In this document: in pieces, positions 10,716 to 21,975 of the stretch
How positions within the stretch are numbered: position 1 is the first letter of the stretch
Layout: every line of letters begins with the position of its first letter
Assembly (NCBI GenBank): GCA_036346205.1
Contig: JARFJB010001167.1
Location: 208,501-272,500 of the forward strand
DNA: 64,000 nt
Origin: Vesta saturnalis
Taxonomy: Eukaryota; Arthropoda; Insecta; Coleoptera; Lampyridae
Direction: 5' to 3'
Translations under genes and position numbers: made by a program
The notes under the pieces: generated by a model
The model's database searches: none
Seen by the model: the letters and a program-made list of their open reading frames with translations, nothing else
Told to the model about the DNA's origin: nothing

Positions 10716-11834
10716 TTAAATCAGAACTTTGAAGTGTTTTTTAACATGAATTGTAAAAAGATGTTTGCGATGTGTTGCATAATCACACTGGCTGCATATG
10801 AATTCATAACTTGTAGAATGTTGTTTAAGATGATTTTTAAAATTAGCTTTGTGATGTGTTGCATAAGTACATTGGTCACATTTGAATTCGTAAGTTGAAG
10901 AATGTTTTTTAAGATGTAGTTTTAAGTCACCTTTTCGTTTTGCTGCATAATTACATTGGTCACATTTGTATTCATAGCTTGGAGAGTGTTTTTGAAGATG
11001 TATTTTAAAATTAGCTTTGTGATGTGTTGCATAATCACAATGGTCGCATTTGAATTCATATCTTGAAGAGTGTTTTTTAAGATGTAATTTTAAGTCATCT
11101 TTTCGTTTTGCTGCATAATTACATTGGTTACATTTGTATTCGTAACTTAAAGAATGTTTTTTAAGATGAACTTTAAAATTAGGTTTGTGATGTGTTGCAT
11201 AATCACATTGATCACATTTGAATTCATAACTTGAAGAATGTTTTTTAAGATGTAATTTTAAGTCATCTTTTCGTTTTGCTGCATAATTACATTGGTCACA
11301 TTTGTATTCATAAATTGAAGAGTGTTTTATAAGATGAATTTTTAAATTATGTTTACGATTTGTTGCATAATCACATTGTTTGCATTTATATTCATAACTT
11401 GAAATGTGTTTTAAAAGATGATGTTTTAAAGCTGCTTTCCATTTTGTTATATAATCACAATGGTCACATTCATATTTAAAATGTGAGCTGTATTTTAAAA
11501 TGTCATGTTTTAAATTTTCTTGCACTACTGTTGACCTATTAAACTGATTAAAGTCACACTGTAAGTTTGTGATGTGTTTGACACTGATTTTCTTTATATC
11601 ATCTACTTCACTTGAACCAACATCATTTATTGGATAAGAGTTGTCCTCGTCTTCTTTCTTAATACTCACATTATCTGTAAAAATAATGTCAAATTTTGTA
11701 CTACTCGAACCATAATCAATTTCTTCTTTTATTGGATCATTATTTACAACAAGGTGTGGGGTTACAAGTAAATCTATTTCTTCTTCCTTCTTAGGTTCAA
11801 CTTTAATAAGTTTCACATCAACCTCATAAGACAT
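10716..11834 (-). CDS. C2H2 zinc-finger protein, 9 fingers (copy A)
   Basis: Probable nuclear DNA-binding protein of 372 aa. The start is the ATG at 11,834 (MSYEVDVKLIKVEP), which aligns with the MAYEIDMKLIKVEP start of copies B-D; an in-frame TTG two codons upstream is not needed. The N-terminus (about 120 aa) is acidic and Lys/Glu rich. It has IKVE, IKEE and IKKE, matching the SUMO consensus psi-K-x-E, and shows no ZAD, BTB or KRAB domain. Nine fingers follow, each C-x2-C-x12-H-x3-H, joined by SSSYEFK-like linkers instead of TGEKP. Fingers 3-8 alternate NYAAKRKDDLKLH and DYATHHKANFKVH types, a 168-bp dimer repeated three times. It is the most divergent member, lies on the opposite strand from B-D, and has an intact frame. 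Confidence 0.85.
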   Translation of the reverse strand: MSYEVDVKLIKVEPKKEEEIDLLVTPHLVVNNDPIKEEIDYGSSSTKFDIIFTDNVSIKKEDEDNSYPINDVGSSEVDDIKKISVKHITNLQCDFNQFNRSTVVQENLKHDILKYSSHFKYECDHCDYITKWKAALKHHLLKHISSYEYKCKQCDYATNRKHNLKIHLIKHSSIYEYKCDQCNYAAKRKDDLKLHLKKHSSSYEFKCDQCDYATHHKPNFKVHLKKHSLSYEYKCNQCNYAAKRKDDLKLHLKKHSSRYEFKCDHCDYATHHKANFKIHLQKHSPSYEYKCDQCNYAAKRKGDLKLHLKKHSSTYEFKCDQCTYATHHKANFKNHLKQHSTSYEFICSQCDYATHRKHLFTIHVKKHFKVLI

Positions 11835-12700
11835 TTCCAAGAATATATAGACGTTACTCTCTTTTATTTATCCCAAGTTCCACAGCTGACTACATGAGGC
11901 AAGTGATTTTTGAGGTGCTACTGCCACCATTACTTAAGGCAAAAAAAATTACTAAAGCCCAGTACAGTAGTACGACGCTGCGTTAGAAATATTATGAAAG
12001 TGCCTACTAACCAGTCTGACAAAATAAACTGAATAAGCTTAAATACATAAACTACGTTTTTTATTAAAGGTATGTAGCACTTAACAAATTAGCGCTACAG
12101 AAACATTTTTAGGTTAAAACAGAAACCCTGTGACAGAAACACTACTTTTTTTAACGATTATCATAGAATGGCGACTACTCCGTGAACTGCAACACCACAG
12201 AATATTATTCTTCCATCAAGAAAGAAATCTTTGATAGTTAAGCCACCTGTCTGTTACTTCAAAACTGTATACTATACCAATTTTCACGAGTCAGAGCAAT
12301 TGCGTCATAACTAAGTTTGTTTCATTACCACCTTTAGAACCCGCCTATTGTGCACGAGAGGATGCCGATATAACCGATTTAGGTTAGCAGTTCTGGCCGG
12401 TGCTGTCAGGCATTTCTGACATTAAACATCTGACACAACACATTATACCTATATGAAACTTAAATTTTATTATTGTGATAAAATAAACATAACCCCTGAA
12501 GCAGAGCTTAGACAGTTGTCAAACTGTTATTTTTCACAATCTGACTACATAGACGTCCTCTGACAGTATTAATATTAGTGACGCAACTGGTCTGACTCGT
12601 GAAAATTACTTTACCATTGTATCAACAATGATACTAACATTGTTTATACAACAACGATACTACATACCTAGAATGTACCCTCAAGTTCAAAGTTCAGTTC
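11835..12700. other. no recognisable gene; 5' flank of copy A
   Basis: AT-rich. It shares little obvious sequence with the 5' flanks of copies B-D. No clear TATA box or open frame was identified. Confidence 0.4.
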
Positions 12701-13246
12701 AACAAAGTTTATTAAAATTTTTAGAAATTAACAATTCATTTTATAATACATATCACACTTAAAACTAAATATAATAATAAATGCGTACCTATTGTTTTGT
12801 ATTGGTGGTGCGCTGCTCAGGAATCTTCTTCCTCTTCAGCTCGTGGATTGCGAAGTTGTTGGGTTGTGGGTCGTGTGGATTGCCTGTTGACAGTGTTGTA
12901 CTTTGCATTGTTGGTCGTTCGTAAAAAAAAAAAGATGAGTTGTGGAGATGTGGTGATGTTAGAATATGTTGTGTGAACTGTCCTGTTGTCTCTCGGTTGT
13001 GGCTGGTTGCTGATGCCCTGCGTATCTGAAATAAATAGAAACATGTGTTAGTTGTGTGAAACATTGACGGTTTTAACAGAACAGAATAAATTAAATTGTC
13101 GATACTGTATACTTATCTGGGGCACCAGACTTCGCTCCGAACCTTTGTATGATTACCCGAAAAGGGCAACCACCTCTAAACCGTGAGAGAGGATCACTCC
13201 CCACAGGTCCATCGCAGTTTGCGCCTGAACGAGCGCCGCTGCCACC
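12700..13246 (-). other. 3' region of the jockey-like element
   Basis: On the minus strand the gag frame is followed by about 500 bp with no reverse transcriptase. A 'tttatttcag' tract lies near 13,025, and an 'aataaa'-type signal with 'ctttgttgaactgaac' lies near 12,720-12,690. If this is the element's 3' end, ORF2 has been deleted or was never present. Confidence 0.4.
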
Positions 13247-14518
13247 TTACGGATGACAGGTAGGGCCTGCTCCATATGGAGACCTCGGAGGAGGCTCAAT
13301 ATGGCGTCGAACCCTAAGGCGGGTTGGGCAGGCGGGTAACGACAGCGGCGGGAGCCGTTCTCGGTACTTCCGCCTTCTCAACCTTGCCTGCTGTCGCTCG
13401 GGCCTAACTGACGCCGATCCGGGTTGAAGAAGGCGCCGCCGTCGGCGGTGTCCTCTTCGGTCTCTGATGTACTTCCGTCTTCTTCCGTTGCGGAGGTCGA
13501 GGGAACTTCGGGCATCCCCTGTAGCTGGCGGGGTGGTCCCCACCGCAGTTAACACACTTTGCCCGGTCTGTACGGGGTTTTGTGCATTCACTGCTGTGGT
13601 GATCGCCGGCGCACTTGACACAGCGTGCTGCCGCCTGAAGCAACGCTGTGCGTGACGGAAACCTTGACACCGGTGACACTGCCCGATGCCGGATTTCCGT
13701 CGCAAATCCTCGACGGTGACTCGGAGGCGGGCGACGTGCTGCACCTCCCGGATCTTCTTCCTGTCATCCTCGGACGGTAACTCCACCATCACGAGGGGGA
13801 TCGGGCGTCCTCGCTGCTTCATCCTAAAAACAGAGAGAGCATTAACACCTTGCGTTTTTAGCTCTGAGCTAACGTCGACCTCGGATAGCTCTACGGGCAC
13901 GCCGCGTATCACCACCTTAGCAAATCGCTCGCTCTTTGCCTGGTAGGTGTGATACGGAGTACCACACCTATCCATATACCTAATCAGCCTGTCTCGGTCC
14001 TGGAGTGAGGCAGGCTGAATCCGAATTCCCTTGCTGCAGGCCTTGGCCCTCGTGAAGGCGATCTGCTGTCGGTCCATTTCTCGGGAGAACGCGATCCAGT
14101 TCTCCTTCTGACGAAGGATTACCGGAGGCACCTTCTCCCTGGCGTCTTCTCTTGCTGCCTGCTCCATCGCTGCAGGGCTGTCCGTGTAGGTCTCGAGAGC
14201 CTCGAACCCGTTGTCGGTAGGCGGCGGCGTAGGCTGGCGAACCTTCGGCATCTTCTTCGGCTTCTTCTTCTGTGTCTTGAAGTCGTCGTCGGTGGATCCC
14301 TGACTCTGGTCTTCTTCTCGGATCGGTGCTGGTTGTGCGGTGGCGGACGTCGTCGGAGCCGTTAGTGGCACCACCACTAACGGGGCGACGTCTGTCGGCG
14401 GCGTCTTCTTTGGTTTTTTTTTCTCTTCTGTCGCTGTGGAGATCCATATCAAATCGGCGCGTCGGTGCTCGTGTCCCTCCGAAGTCGATCCAGATCCCGT
14501 CGTCGTCGTCGGCTTCAC
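13247..14518 (-). pseudogene. non-LTR retrotransposon ORF1 (jockey-like gag), frameshifted
   Basis: The minus frame shows a Pro/Lys-rich N-terminus (KKKPKKTPPTD, KKKPKKMPKVRQPTPPP). Then NGFEALETYTDS and a central region with YHTYQAKSERFAKVVIRGVP and VELPSEDDRKKIR, typical of the pre-C2HC region of jockey/R1-type gag proteins. A first CCHC knuckle, CHRCQGFRHAQRC, follows. The frame shifts near 13,660: two more knuckles, CVKCAGDHHSSEC and CVNCGGDHPASYRGC, are read in the other frame (13,679-13,404). No ATG is evident at the start of the main frame. The ORF is GC-rich with runs of CG-ending codons, quite unlike the AT-rich zinc-finger genes, which suggests recent arrival from a different compositional background. 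Confidence 0.8.
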
Positions 14519-14718
14519 ACAATCTGCGCAGCATCGTGATAACGACGCGGGCAGATTGTTATCTTTTTGAGAAAATTAATTTAGCGTAAGCTAAATTATC
14601 GATGTGCTCGGAGAGCTAGGTAGAGGCTTACGTTTGAATGCTCAAATCCTAGAATGGACCCACGTGCGGCGTACTTTATACCAGGCGGGAATATAGCTCC
14701 CACTTTCCGCTCCTACGA

Positions 14719-14726
14719 TGACGTCA
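14719..14726. promoter_or_regulatory. CRE-like palindrome upstream of the gag ORF
   Basis: Exact TGACGTCA about 200 bp upstream of the gag frame, in the GC-rich segment presumed to be the element's 5' UTR or promoter. A sequence match only. Confidence 0.3.
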
Positions 14727-14879
14727 GTAGGTAGATTTCCGCACGGAAAGTATTGAGAAACGGACAGATTTCCTTGTTGTTAATCAAATTTTAACGACTA
14801 AAAACAAAAATTCTGGTCTCAAATGATCGGAAATTATATTTTTTAATAATAACAATCCTAACAAAAAAATCTTAGTAAT

Positions 14880-15560
14880 AATGTTAAATTACTAAAACCA
14901 GATGCTGTACCTAGTGTTTTTTCATTTCCAAAACGTTTGGTACCGATAATTGGTGTACCTCGCAGAAAAACACAAAAACTGATAAGTAATTAAATTAGGA
15001 TAAGAGAAAGATTTTATGTAATTAGATTGTTTTGGTAGCATTTTCAAATATTAACTGTTATGTACTTACCAATCAGTGTTTACCAATTAGGTGATACATA
15101 GGCACACCTTATGATTGCGGTTAAATCAGTAAACCAGTGCCCCAGTGTTGATTGATCGTGAAACCCAAACCAATCATATTAATGAACTGTATACTACATA
15201 CCCATACAGTTCGTTGGATCATATTGATAACAACGGCATCCTATTACGTAGAACAGTCAAAACACTTAAACAAAAATTAAAAAGGAGAGACGTGAAGATT
15301 TCTAACATGAAAGGCTTATTAAGGTCAATTGCAAAAAGTGGATACAGTAATGAAAATCTGGATGAGATCCTAAAGAAACATTTTGAAGGTAAAAATCAAC
15401 AAAACTTTTGAAAGTTAGGTGATTGGAAGAAACCATATTTAAAAAATTGTGCTTTAATAATGGATGCAATGTCTATAAGAAATTTTTTGGTCATGTTAAT
15501 GGTGGTGGCCTAATTGATTCCTACTTTGAAGAGCCACCAACAGAGGCATTTTTTCAATAA
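14880..15560 (+). pseudogene. P-element / THAP-type transposase fragment
   Basis: Near 14,885 the plus strand reads VKLLKPDAVPSVFSFPKR, resembling the C-terminal AVPTIF-type signature of a THAP DNA-binding domain. A frame at 15,145-15,411 gives a basic, helical segment (LKQKLKRRDVKISNMKGLL), typical of the coiled region after THAP in P-type transposases. Next come NCALIMDAMSIRN (about 15,450; the first catalytic-region motif) and FGHVNGGGLIDS in another frame. Stops and frame changes separate the pieces, and nothing is left after about 15,700, where a (TA)n tract begins. A dead partial copy. Confidence 0.7.
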
Positions 15561-15716
15561 AAATCAATTAAAATAATTTAATGCTTGATATTATTCGATG
15601 CGCAATCATTTTCTGATTTCATTGATACCAAAGTATTTACTGTAGGCGAGCAGCAATTCACAAAAATGTTAAAATTAATGATAAATCCCTATGGCCAGGT
15701 TTGAAAACGGACACCC

Positions 15717-15717
<1 letters not shown>

Positions 15718-15788
<71 letters not shown>
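15718..15788. repeat. (TA)n microsatellite, left border of the palindrome
   Basis: About 35 TA units. It is followed directly by 'ttgagatggttagaaa', the outer end of the left arm of the 5.3-kb inverted repeat. Confidence 0.98.
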
Positions 15789-15790
<2 letters not shown>

Positions 15791-18327
15791 AGATGGTTAG
15801 AAATAGGCATAATAAAGGGCTAGAGTTTATCGAGTTTCAATTCTATATAGTATGCAAGTTTATATAAAATTGAAGAAGTATACAGTTCGTTATAAGAAAA
15901 AAATAGTATACAAGTGTAAAAATATGGTTTTGATGTAACAAAACAGGCTTTGTGGGGTATGCACAAGGTTGTTATATTCATAAAAGCAATGAGCTATACC
16001 AGTAGCATGTGAGAAAGGTCAACACGATTCATATTAGTGTGTACGATTAGTTCGTTTAACATATTTAAGTAATTTCACATTTTAATCAATTTATTTAAGC
16101 AATTTAAACACGTGACAGATATTGATCACATGAAGTACGATAATTCTAATTCTAAATAGGTACAATACATAGACTCTGCGAACTATAAAAAAAGGGTTAT
16201 GGTACGAACACAGTATATTAGTAATTCACAGACAAAGTGTTTAAAAAGTGCATAAGAAGTGGCCGTGACTTAGAAACGTAGCTAAGAACATGAACAACAT
16301 TTGTGCAATGTGATATTTAATATATAATTACAATTTGTATACAAAAATTTACAAAATATGGAAATGTGAAAAGACAAAACTATGAACTATGGAGTGCATA
16401 TAAACAGTGTTTGTGATAGAGACATATACAAGAACACATTAGATGAACATTTCAAATGACGTTTAAAACGTAAGTTAAAAGTAAATTATATAAAGTTAGG
16501 TTAAGTACTATATTTAACAATTTTATAAATTTATAGTCTTTATAGGATAGTTCAGAATAAGTTTCCCTCATTTTCACAAAGAAATTAACAGTAACTATGT
16601 AATCTAACCATAAAATTAGAAAAGTTGGGTTAACTACCTAACATTAAGATATGAAAGTGGGAATTTCGTTAAAACTAGGTAAAATGGGTTGAAATAGGTG
16701 TATTCTGATACAGTTTTTTATGTAGAATTTGAATATGTAATTAGTTTAGTTGTAAAATATAAAATTTGTTAGATATTAGTAAATTTAGATTTTAGTTTGT
16801 CAAAATGTAAATTTTTGAAGCAAAGTAGGGCATGTGAGGTGTCTTTTTATGGAGAAAGTTGCCCTGATTCCAAATTTGTATTTAAAAAGCAAATCCGATT
16901 TGATTTGAAAAAGTTATAGCATAATTTATGTTTTAGTTAATTTAACAATTTTGTTCAGACCAATCAGATGCTAGGATCTTTTGTGTGTAATGTAGAAAAA
17001 AAATTGAAAATTTGGTATCCATGAGAAAAGTATAAAAGGAATTGCTCCTGATTTCTCACTCTCTTGCTGAACTCTTGCATTCTCTTGCTTTTGTAATTTT
17101 TGTGACTAACGAGTCATAGTGCTATTAGTGTTTTTGTTAACATGTAAGATAAAAGTTTCGTTAACATTATCGGATTTGAAACGCGATCGACGTAGAGTTG
17201 AGATTTCAGAAACAATTGTTTTAACCTATAACAAAATTTAAAACTTACGTTACCGATTATAATTGTCGATAATATTGTAATTGTTTCATTTCGAAATCGT
17301 GTTTAAACATCGGGTGATATGCATTTTTTTATGTCAATAAAATCCTTGATGTTTATTTCTTTGAAAGTGATGAAGATTATAAAATAAATTTAACTTCATA
17401 ACGGGATCTAAAATAAAAGTGCAAGTAAATAAGAAAAATTTTATTTAAGAATAAAATACAAGTTAAATCCGAAAAATTATTAAATATTTAAACCAACATT
17501 TAAATATAGGTACAAATAAAATAAAAGTGCTTGTCTGAAAGTATACGAGCATATTAAGTACATCGTATTTACCACGAGGAAGAGTTATCACCAGTTAATG
17601 GATTTGGATGAAGTTATGGAATATAAGCAGCACCAATTTCAACAGCAAAGCAGTATCATCGATACATGGAAAGAAGTCTACGTCCAATGTTTTAAAATGG
17701 AACAAGCCTAATGTGGCCATTATTTGGAAATTGCAAAAGAACATGTTAGTTAAATTTTTCTATCGTAACCCATCTATTGCATTGATTATTTTTTTGATGC
17801 CCTGCATTTATGTTTTTTGTTTGATTATGTATAAATGTTTGTGCGACAACATGTATCAATATCTGAAAAGTCAATGAACAGGTGTAATTATAAAAATAAT
17901 AATTTTATTTTGAACAAAATCAAAATTGTACTCACTAATTTTAGATCCTTTGGTGAAATTTTGGACAGGCTACATTTATTTAAGTTAGCAATTACGCAAC
18001 GCATGCGTAATTTGTGCAAATTCCAACGAAGTCTGTTTCACATTGAAACTATTAATTACATTTTAATTATTGACATGAATATTTCCATGCGTAAAATAAA
18101 AAAAATTTTATGATTCAACGAATACATTTTAATTTAATAATAATAATTAAAGGTTAAAAGTATATTTATTTTATTTGCCAATTTAAGTTCAAACAATTTG
18201 AACCCTATCCCCAAAAAGATACTGAATTAGTCCGGAGCATTTTTAAGTTTAATTTCAATCATTTGAACTCTATCCGCTAACATAAATTTTGATAATAATT
18301 AAATAATTTATAACAATATCTAGCATT

Positions 18328-18330
<3 letters not shown>
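15789..18330 (+). repeat. left arm of a ~5.3-kb imperfect palindrome
   Basis: Landmarks recur in reverse complement in the right arm at mirror positions. They are 'ttgagatg' at 15,789 versus the end at 21,057; 'gtataaaaggaattgc' at about 17,030 versus 19,640; 'aacgcatgcgt' at about 18,000 versus 18,690; and 'ccctatcccca' at about 18,205 versus 18,565. Paired coordinates sum to about 36,700-36,850 each time, fixing a centre near 18.4 kb. The arm has a TATA-like promoter segment (17,031) and an AATAAA-type signal near 17,336, so it may be an LTR-like or solo mobile unit. No recognisable protein; the open frame at 17,608-17,877 is of unknown nature. Confidence 0.7.
17031..17040 (+). promoter_or_regulatory. 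TATA-box-like element in left arm
   Basis: 'tataaaagga' followed about 25 bp later by a CT-rich start-like region ('ctcactctcttgctg'). The same arrangement is mirrored in the right arm at 19,637-19,628 on the minus strand, so it is conserved between the arms. Confidence 0.45.

Positions 18331-18382
<52 letters not shown>
18331..18382. repeat. (TA)n microsatellite at the palindrome centre
   Basis: About 26 TA units within about 70 bp of the calculated symmetry centre of the inverted repeat. Confidence 0.98.
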
Positions 18383-18385
<3 letters not shown>

Positions 18386-21054
18386 ATGTTGGCTTATAAT
18401 AATTGATTAATAGATCAGATAATCGAATATGGGGCTATATTATTATTAATTATAATGAGGGGATATAATATATTTAGTTGGATAATAAAATTAAATGTTG
18501 ATATGTGATTATATGATTAATGATTAAATTTGCACCGAACTAGCTCAATCTCAATTTGGGGATAGGGATCAAAGTATTTAGTTGGAAAATTAAATTTATT
18601 CTGGATGTGTGTGTGTATTTATATGAATTACACTTTATAAAAATTATCACAAATGTATAAGAATTAGTCTGAATATAATTTACTTCCAACGCATGCGTTG
18701 TAACGTAATTGAGTGAAGTTAACAATGTCAAAATTGTCAAATAATAATTTGGAAATTTACTGTTTACGTCCACAATTAAATTTAGAATGTGAAAATAATT
18801 TAAAATTTTGTTCCCTTTACAGGTGTTTATACAAGTAATTGTTTGAAATTCTATACCAATACATATACTTAATAAATAATAATTTGCAGGAAATTTACCA
18901 AATAAATGTCCACAATAAATAGGGTTATATAAAAAATGTGACTCACATATACTGTTCCCAATACAGATTGATGTCTTCGAGTTGTTCCAATTTGATGCAG
19001 GCACCTTCCACTCGATTCTAGTTGTTACCATACACTCATATTTTGCTGACCTGTTCTCGGGTTGTCGATGACACCAACTTCCAAAAACTAATGATGTTTT
19101 CTTCCAAATCGGCAATACTCCAGTCACTTATTTTATTTTGGTAAAATTTTTTTATTTAAATGAATTAAAACTTATTAATTGGTATCGTTTAAAAAAATGT
19201 TTAAATGTTGTCCAAAATTTTGTTATTATATCACTTTTATTTTTAGATACCGGATCAAATTTAATTATTTAAAGGAAATTGTACCCAGAAATAAAACACA
19301 GATAACCAAATAAATGTGATTTTAATTTGGTAGAATGGAATCAAATCACGTTTGATAACACGAAAACTTTTAACAAAATCGTAACACAAATTAACTCGTA
19401 CAATAATATTTTCCGAAAACTAACAGGTATCGGAGACCGAATTATTTAATTTAATCGCCGGTATAAAAACAATTGCTCTCGAATATTTTCTTCGTAAATT
19501 ATAACTTTCTTTATGATAATTAAACTAGGTTATGAAAACTTACTTATTATACAAATGCACAACACTGCTTTAACCTTTTTTTCAATTTTGAACAAATTCT
19601 AGAGAGCTTAGCACTTCCAGGGCAATTCCTTTTATACCTTTTTGGTTGTTACTAAAAATTCAGTTTTTTTTCAGCCATTTTACCTAAGTAACTATGGCTC
19701 TGATTGGTTGACACATTTTAAAATTTGGACTAAAATAGAAATTTGGCCATAACTTTCTTATACATTAACGAATTTAAAAACTAACAACAGAAATGAAAAC
19801 TACATAAAATTTCGAACAAAAAGACACCTAACAAGCTAGGGTTCCTAAAAATAATATGCGAAATCACTTAATCTAAATTGAATTTGCTTATAACTACCTA
19901 AACTTACAAGCTACACTTAATCTAATTACACAAACGGAATCCTGGGAAAATTTTACATAAGAACACATACTTTTAGTGTCAGAAATCTCAATTTTAAGGA
20001 AATTTTAAGTTTATGTGAAAATATTCTAAATTCACCTCATATTTCACAAAATTTTGGGGTGAAAAGCAATGTATCCTTTTAAAAACTGTGAGATACTGAA
20101 CTCCTATTAATTGCTTTAAGAGCATAATTTAAGCCTAATAATATGAAAAACTATAAATTTATGCAAAAACCTAGAAATTATAACCTAACCAAACTTAAAT
20201 CTAAAATAGCAAATAACTTATATTTAAAAATGTTTTCATCACTCAAAATGTTATGTTAGAGGTTTGTAATACTTGTCTTTATTATTTTCACTGTTCAGTT
20301 CTAATGCATTATGTCATACAGTGTTGCATTAAAAAAGTCCCATCGTCTAACACACTTACTGAAATTTTCATTATAAAAATGTATATAACTATGAATGTCT
20401 TTATGTTAAATTGTTCTATGCACTGTTCTTGCTGTTAAACTTATATCACAATGTTAGTCACAGAGTTGCTTCCAGAAATATGTGAGAAAAATGTGAAAAT
20501 GTCCATATTATAACCTTTTATGATTTTAATTTTGCAAATTGACAAAATTTTATACATCTTACTAATTTAACTAACATACTATACAGATAACTTATGTTAT
20601 CGAAACTTTATGTAATTTAATGTCACTTTCAAAATACCCAAAAATAGTATTTTATTGAAATCTAAATGTCCATATATACTAAATTTACTTTTACGAAAAT
20701 AATCTATCCTAATATAATCTTACAATTTATTGTTAAACACCTGTAAAATGTTCACTTTAAAATACTGAAAATTGACTTTATTGAAATAAATTAACTAAAT
20801 TGACTTTACGAAAATAAGTCTATCTAACATTCTTGACATTTTTGTTGGCAGGAAAATGCTCTTTATGATGAAACCAAACTGTATAAATAATATTCAGACT
20901 ATTTTGTACAAAACAAATCTACTTTAAACACATCGTGAACCAGATTTCTATCAAACAATGTCTCGCACATGTATCGAGCTTGAAATCACCCCTTTTTATA
21001 ACTAAATTGTCATTTAAACTGTCCGATCCTTCTTTTACTTCTTTCTGAACATCT

Positions 21055-21056
<2 letters not shown>
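18383..21056 (-). repeat. right arm of the ~5.3-kb imperfect palindrome
   Basis: Reverse-complement counterpart of 15,789-18,330, clearly diverged from it. It carries the mirrored TATA segment (19,637-19,628) and ends at 'gaacatctcaa' against a (TA)n tract. On the minus strand, 19,127-18,540 is open for 195 codons with no recognisable domain and an odd AT-rich composition; I do not call it a gene. Confidence 0.7.
19628..19637 (-). promoter_or_regulatory. TATA-box-like element in right arm
   Basis: The minus strand reads 'gtataaaaggaattgc', matching the left-arm copy base for base over the core. Confidence 0.45.

Positions 21057-21113
<57 letters not shown>
21057..21113. repeat. (TA)n microsatellite, right border of the palindrome
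   Basis: About 28 TA units between the right arm and the repeat family starting at 21,114. Confidence 0.98.
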
Positions 21114-21117
<4 letters not shown>

Positions 21118-21610
21118 TAAAAATAGTATAATAAAATACTTATCTTCTTTGGGATTTTTTAATGGTGTACTTTAAATTATACAATCTAAACGTTTCGATA
21201 ACACTTACAGTTATCTTCGTCAGTAGTAATGTTTGTTAAAAATTGTTAAAGATGTAGTAAACAATTGTGTCAAATTTGAAAAATTAAAACATAAACATAA
21301 GCCTGCTATTAGTATAACAGTTTGGGAAACATAAAGCCAACTATAATTTTTTTTTTTTTTAGTAAAGAATAACTAGGTCATAAAATTAAATATTATTAAA
21401 CTGCCTCAAAGATGACAAACCAGAACACTCTCTACGACGAAAGCTGACAATGAAATTTGCCAGCCAAAAAACACATTTAACAAAATTTAATCGAGTTATG
21501 ATGTAAGTGTAAAGTTGTGAAAAACTTCAATTTTAAAATGATAGAAGCATTCACAAATCCAAACATTACATCAAATAAAATAACCCAGTTAAATCTAACA
21601 ATAGTATGTA
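21114..21610 (-). repeat. interspersed element end (family 3, copy 1)
   Basis: Matches 54,165-54,265 plus 55,480-55,860 with only scattered differences. On the minus strand it ends with a hammerhead-like motif, 'aagataagtattttat' and then (TA)n, which looks like the 3' end of a retroelement (non-LTR or Penelope-like). No protein domain was recovered. Confidence 0.65.
21192..21223 (-). ncRNA. hammerhead-ribozyme-like motif, copy 1
   Basis: The minus strand reads CTGACGA, a perfect 6-bp stem (GATAAC / GTTATC with a 7-nt loop), then GAAAC: the order of a hammerhead core (CUGANGA, stem II, GAAA). Against it, an extra A lies between CUGACGA and the stem, and I find no convincing stem I or stem III partner. 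It may be a degenerate ribozyme or a chance resemblance. The segment is identical at 54,213-54,244. Confidence 0.3.
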
Positions 21611-21639
21611 TCTCTTTTATACTGTAAAATATTGCATCC

Positions 21640-21975
21640 GTCCCAAACTATATTGGCATTTATGAATCATCATTACAAAAATCGCAAATATAATCTATGT
21701 TTAACCTCAGAATATTTTAGACCATGGAAGTGCGTACATCCCAAACGATACCATCTGGGAGATACATCACACTCGACATGTTTTTCATTTTTATCCTCGG
21801 CATCACTATCCAATATTTCACAACATATGCCACATTATTGTGTTTCATTAATCATCATATTGTCGTTTTTGAACATCAATATTTCGCTTCCATCTTTTGT
21901 TGGTTTCTCTAACATTTCATTATTTTTAACATCATCTGTGTGAATTTTGCTTGGCTTTTTTTTATTAACATCGCG
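21640..21975 (-). pseudogene. PHD-finger-like C-terminal remnant
   Basis: The minus strand reads KDGSEILMFKNDNM, a stop, CGICCEILDSDAEDKNEKHV, then ECDVSPRWYRLGCTHFHGL. After a frame change near the end it reads YICDFC. The spacing resembles a PHD-type zinc finger such as those at the C-terminus of pogo/jerky-type transposases. The third-pair Cys is Ser and the expected His is Arg, so it is broken. No transposase core was found upstream. Confidence 0.35.

Noticed and set aside
18540..19127. 195-codon minus open frame in the right palindrome arm
   Set aside because: Its composition follows the AT-rich DNA, the equivalent left-arm region is not open, and no motif is visible.
21192..21223. Active hammerhead ribozyme
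   Set aside because: One extra base lies in the conserved core and stems I and III are not convincing, so I call it only hammerhead-like.
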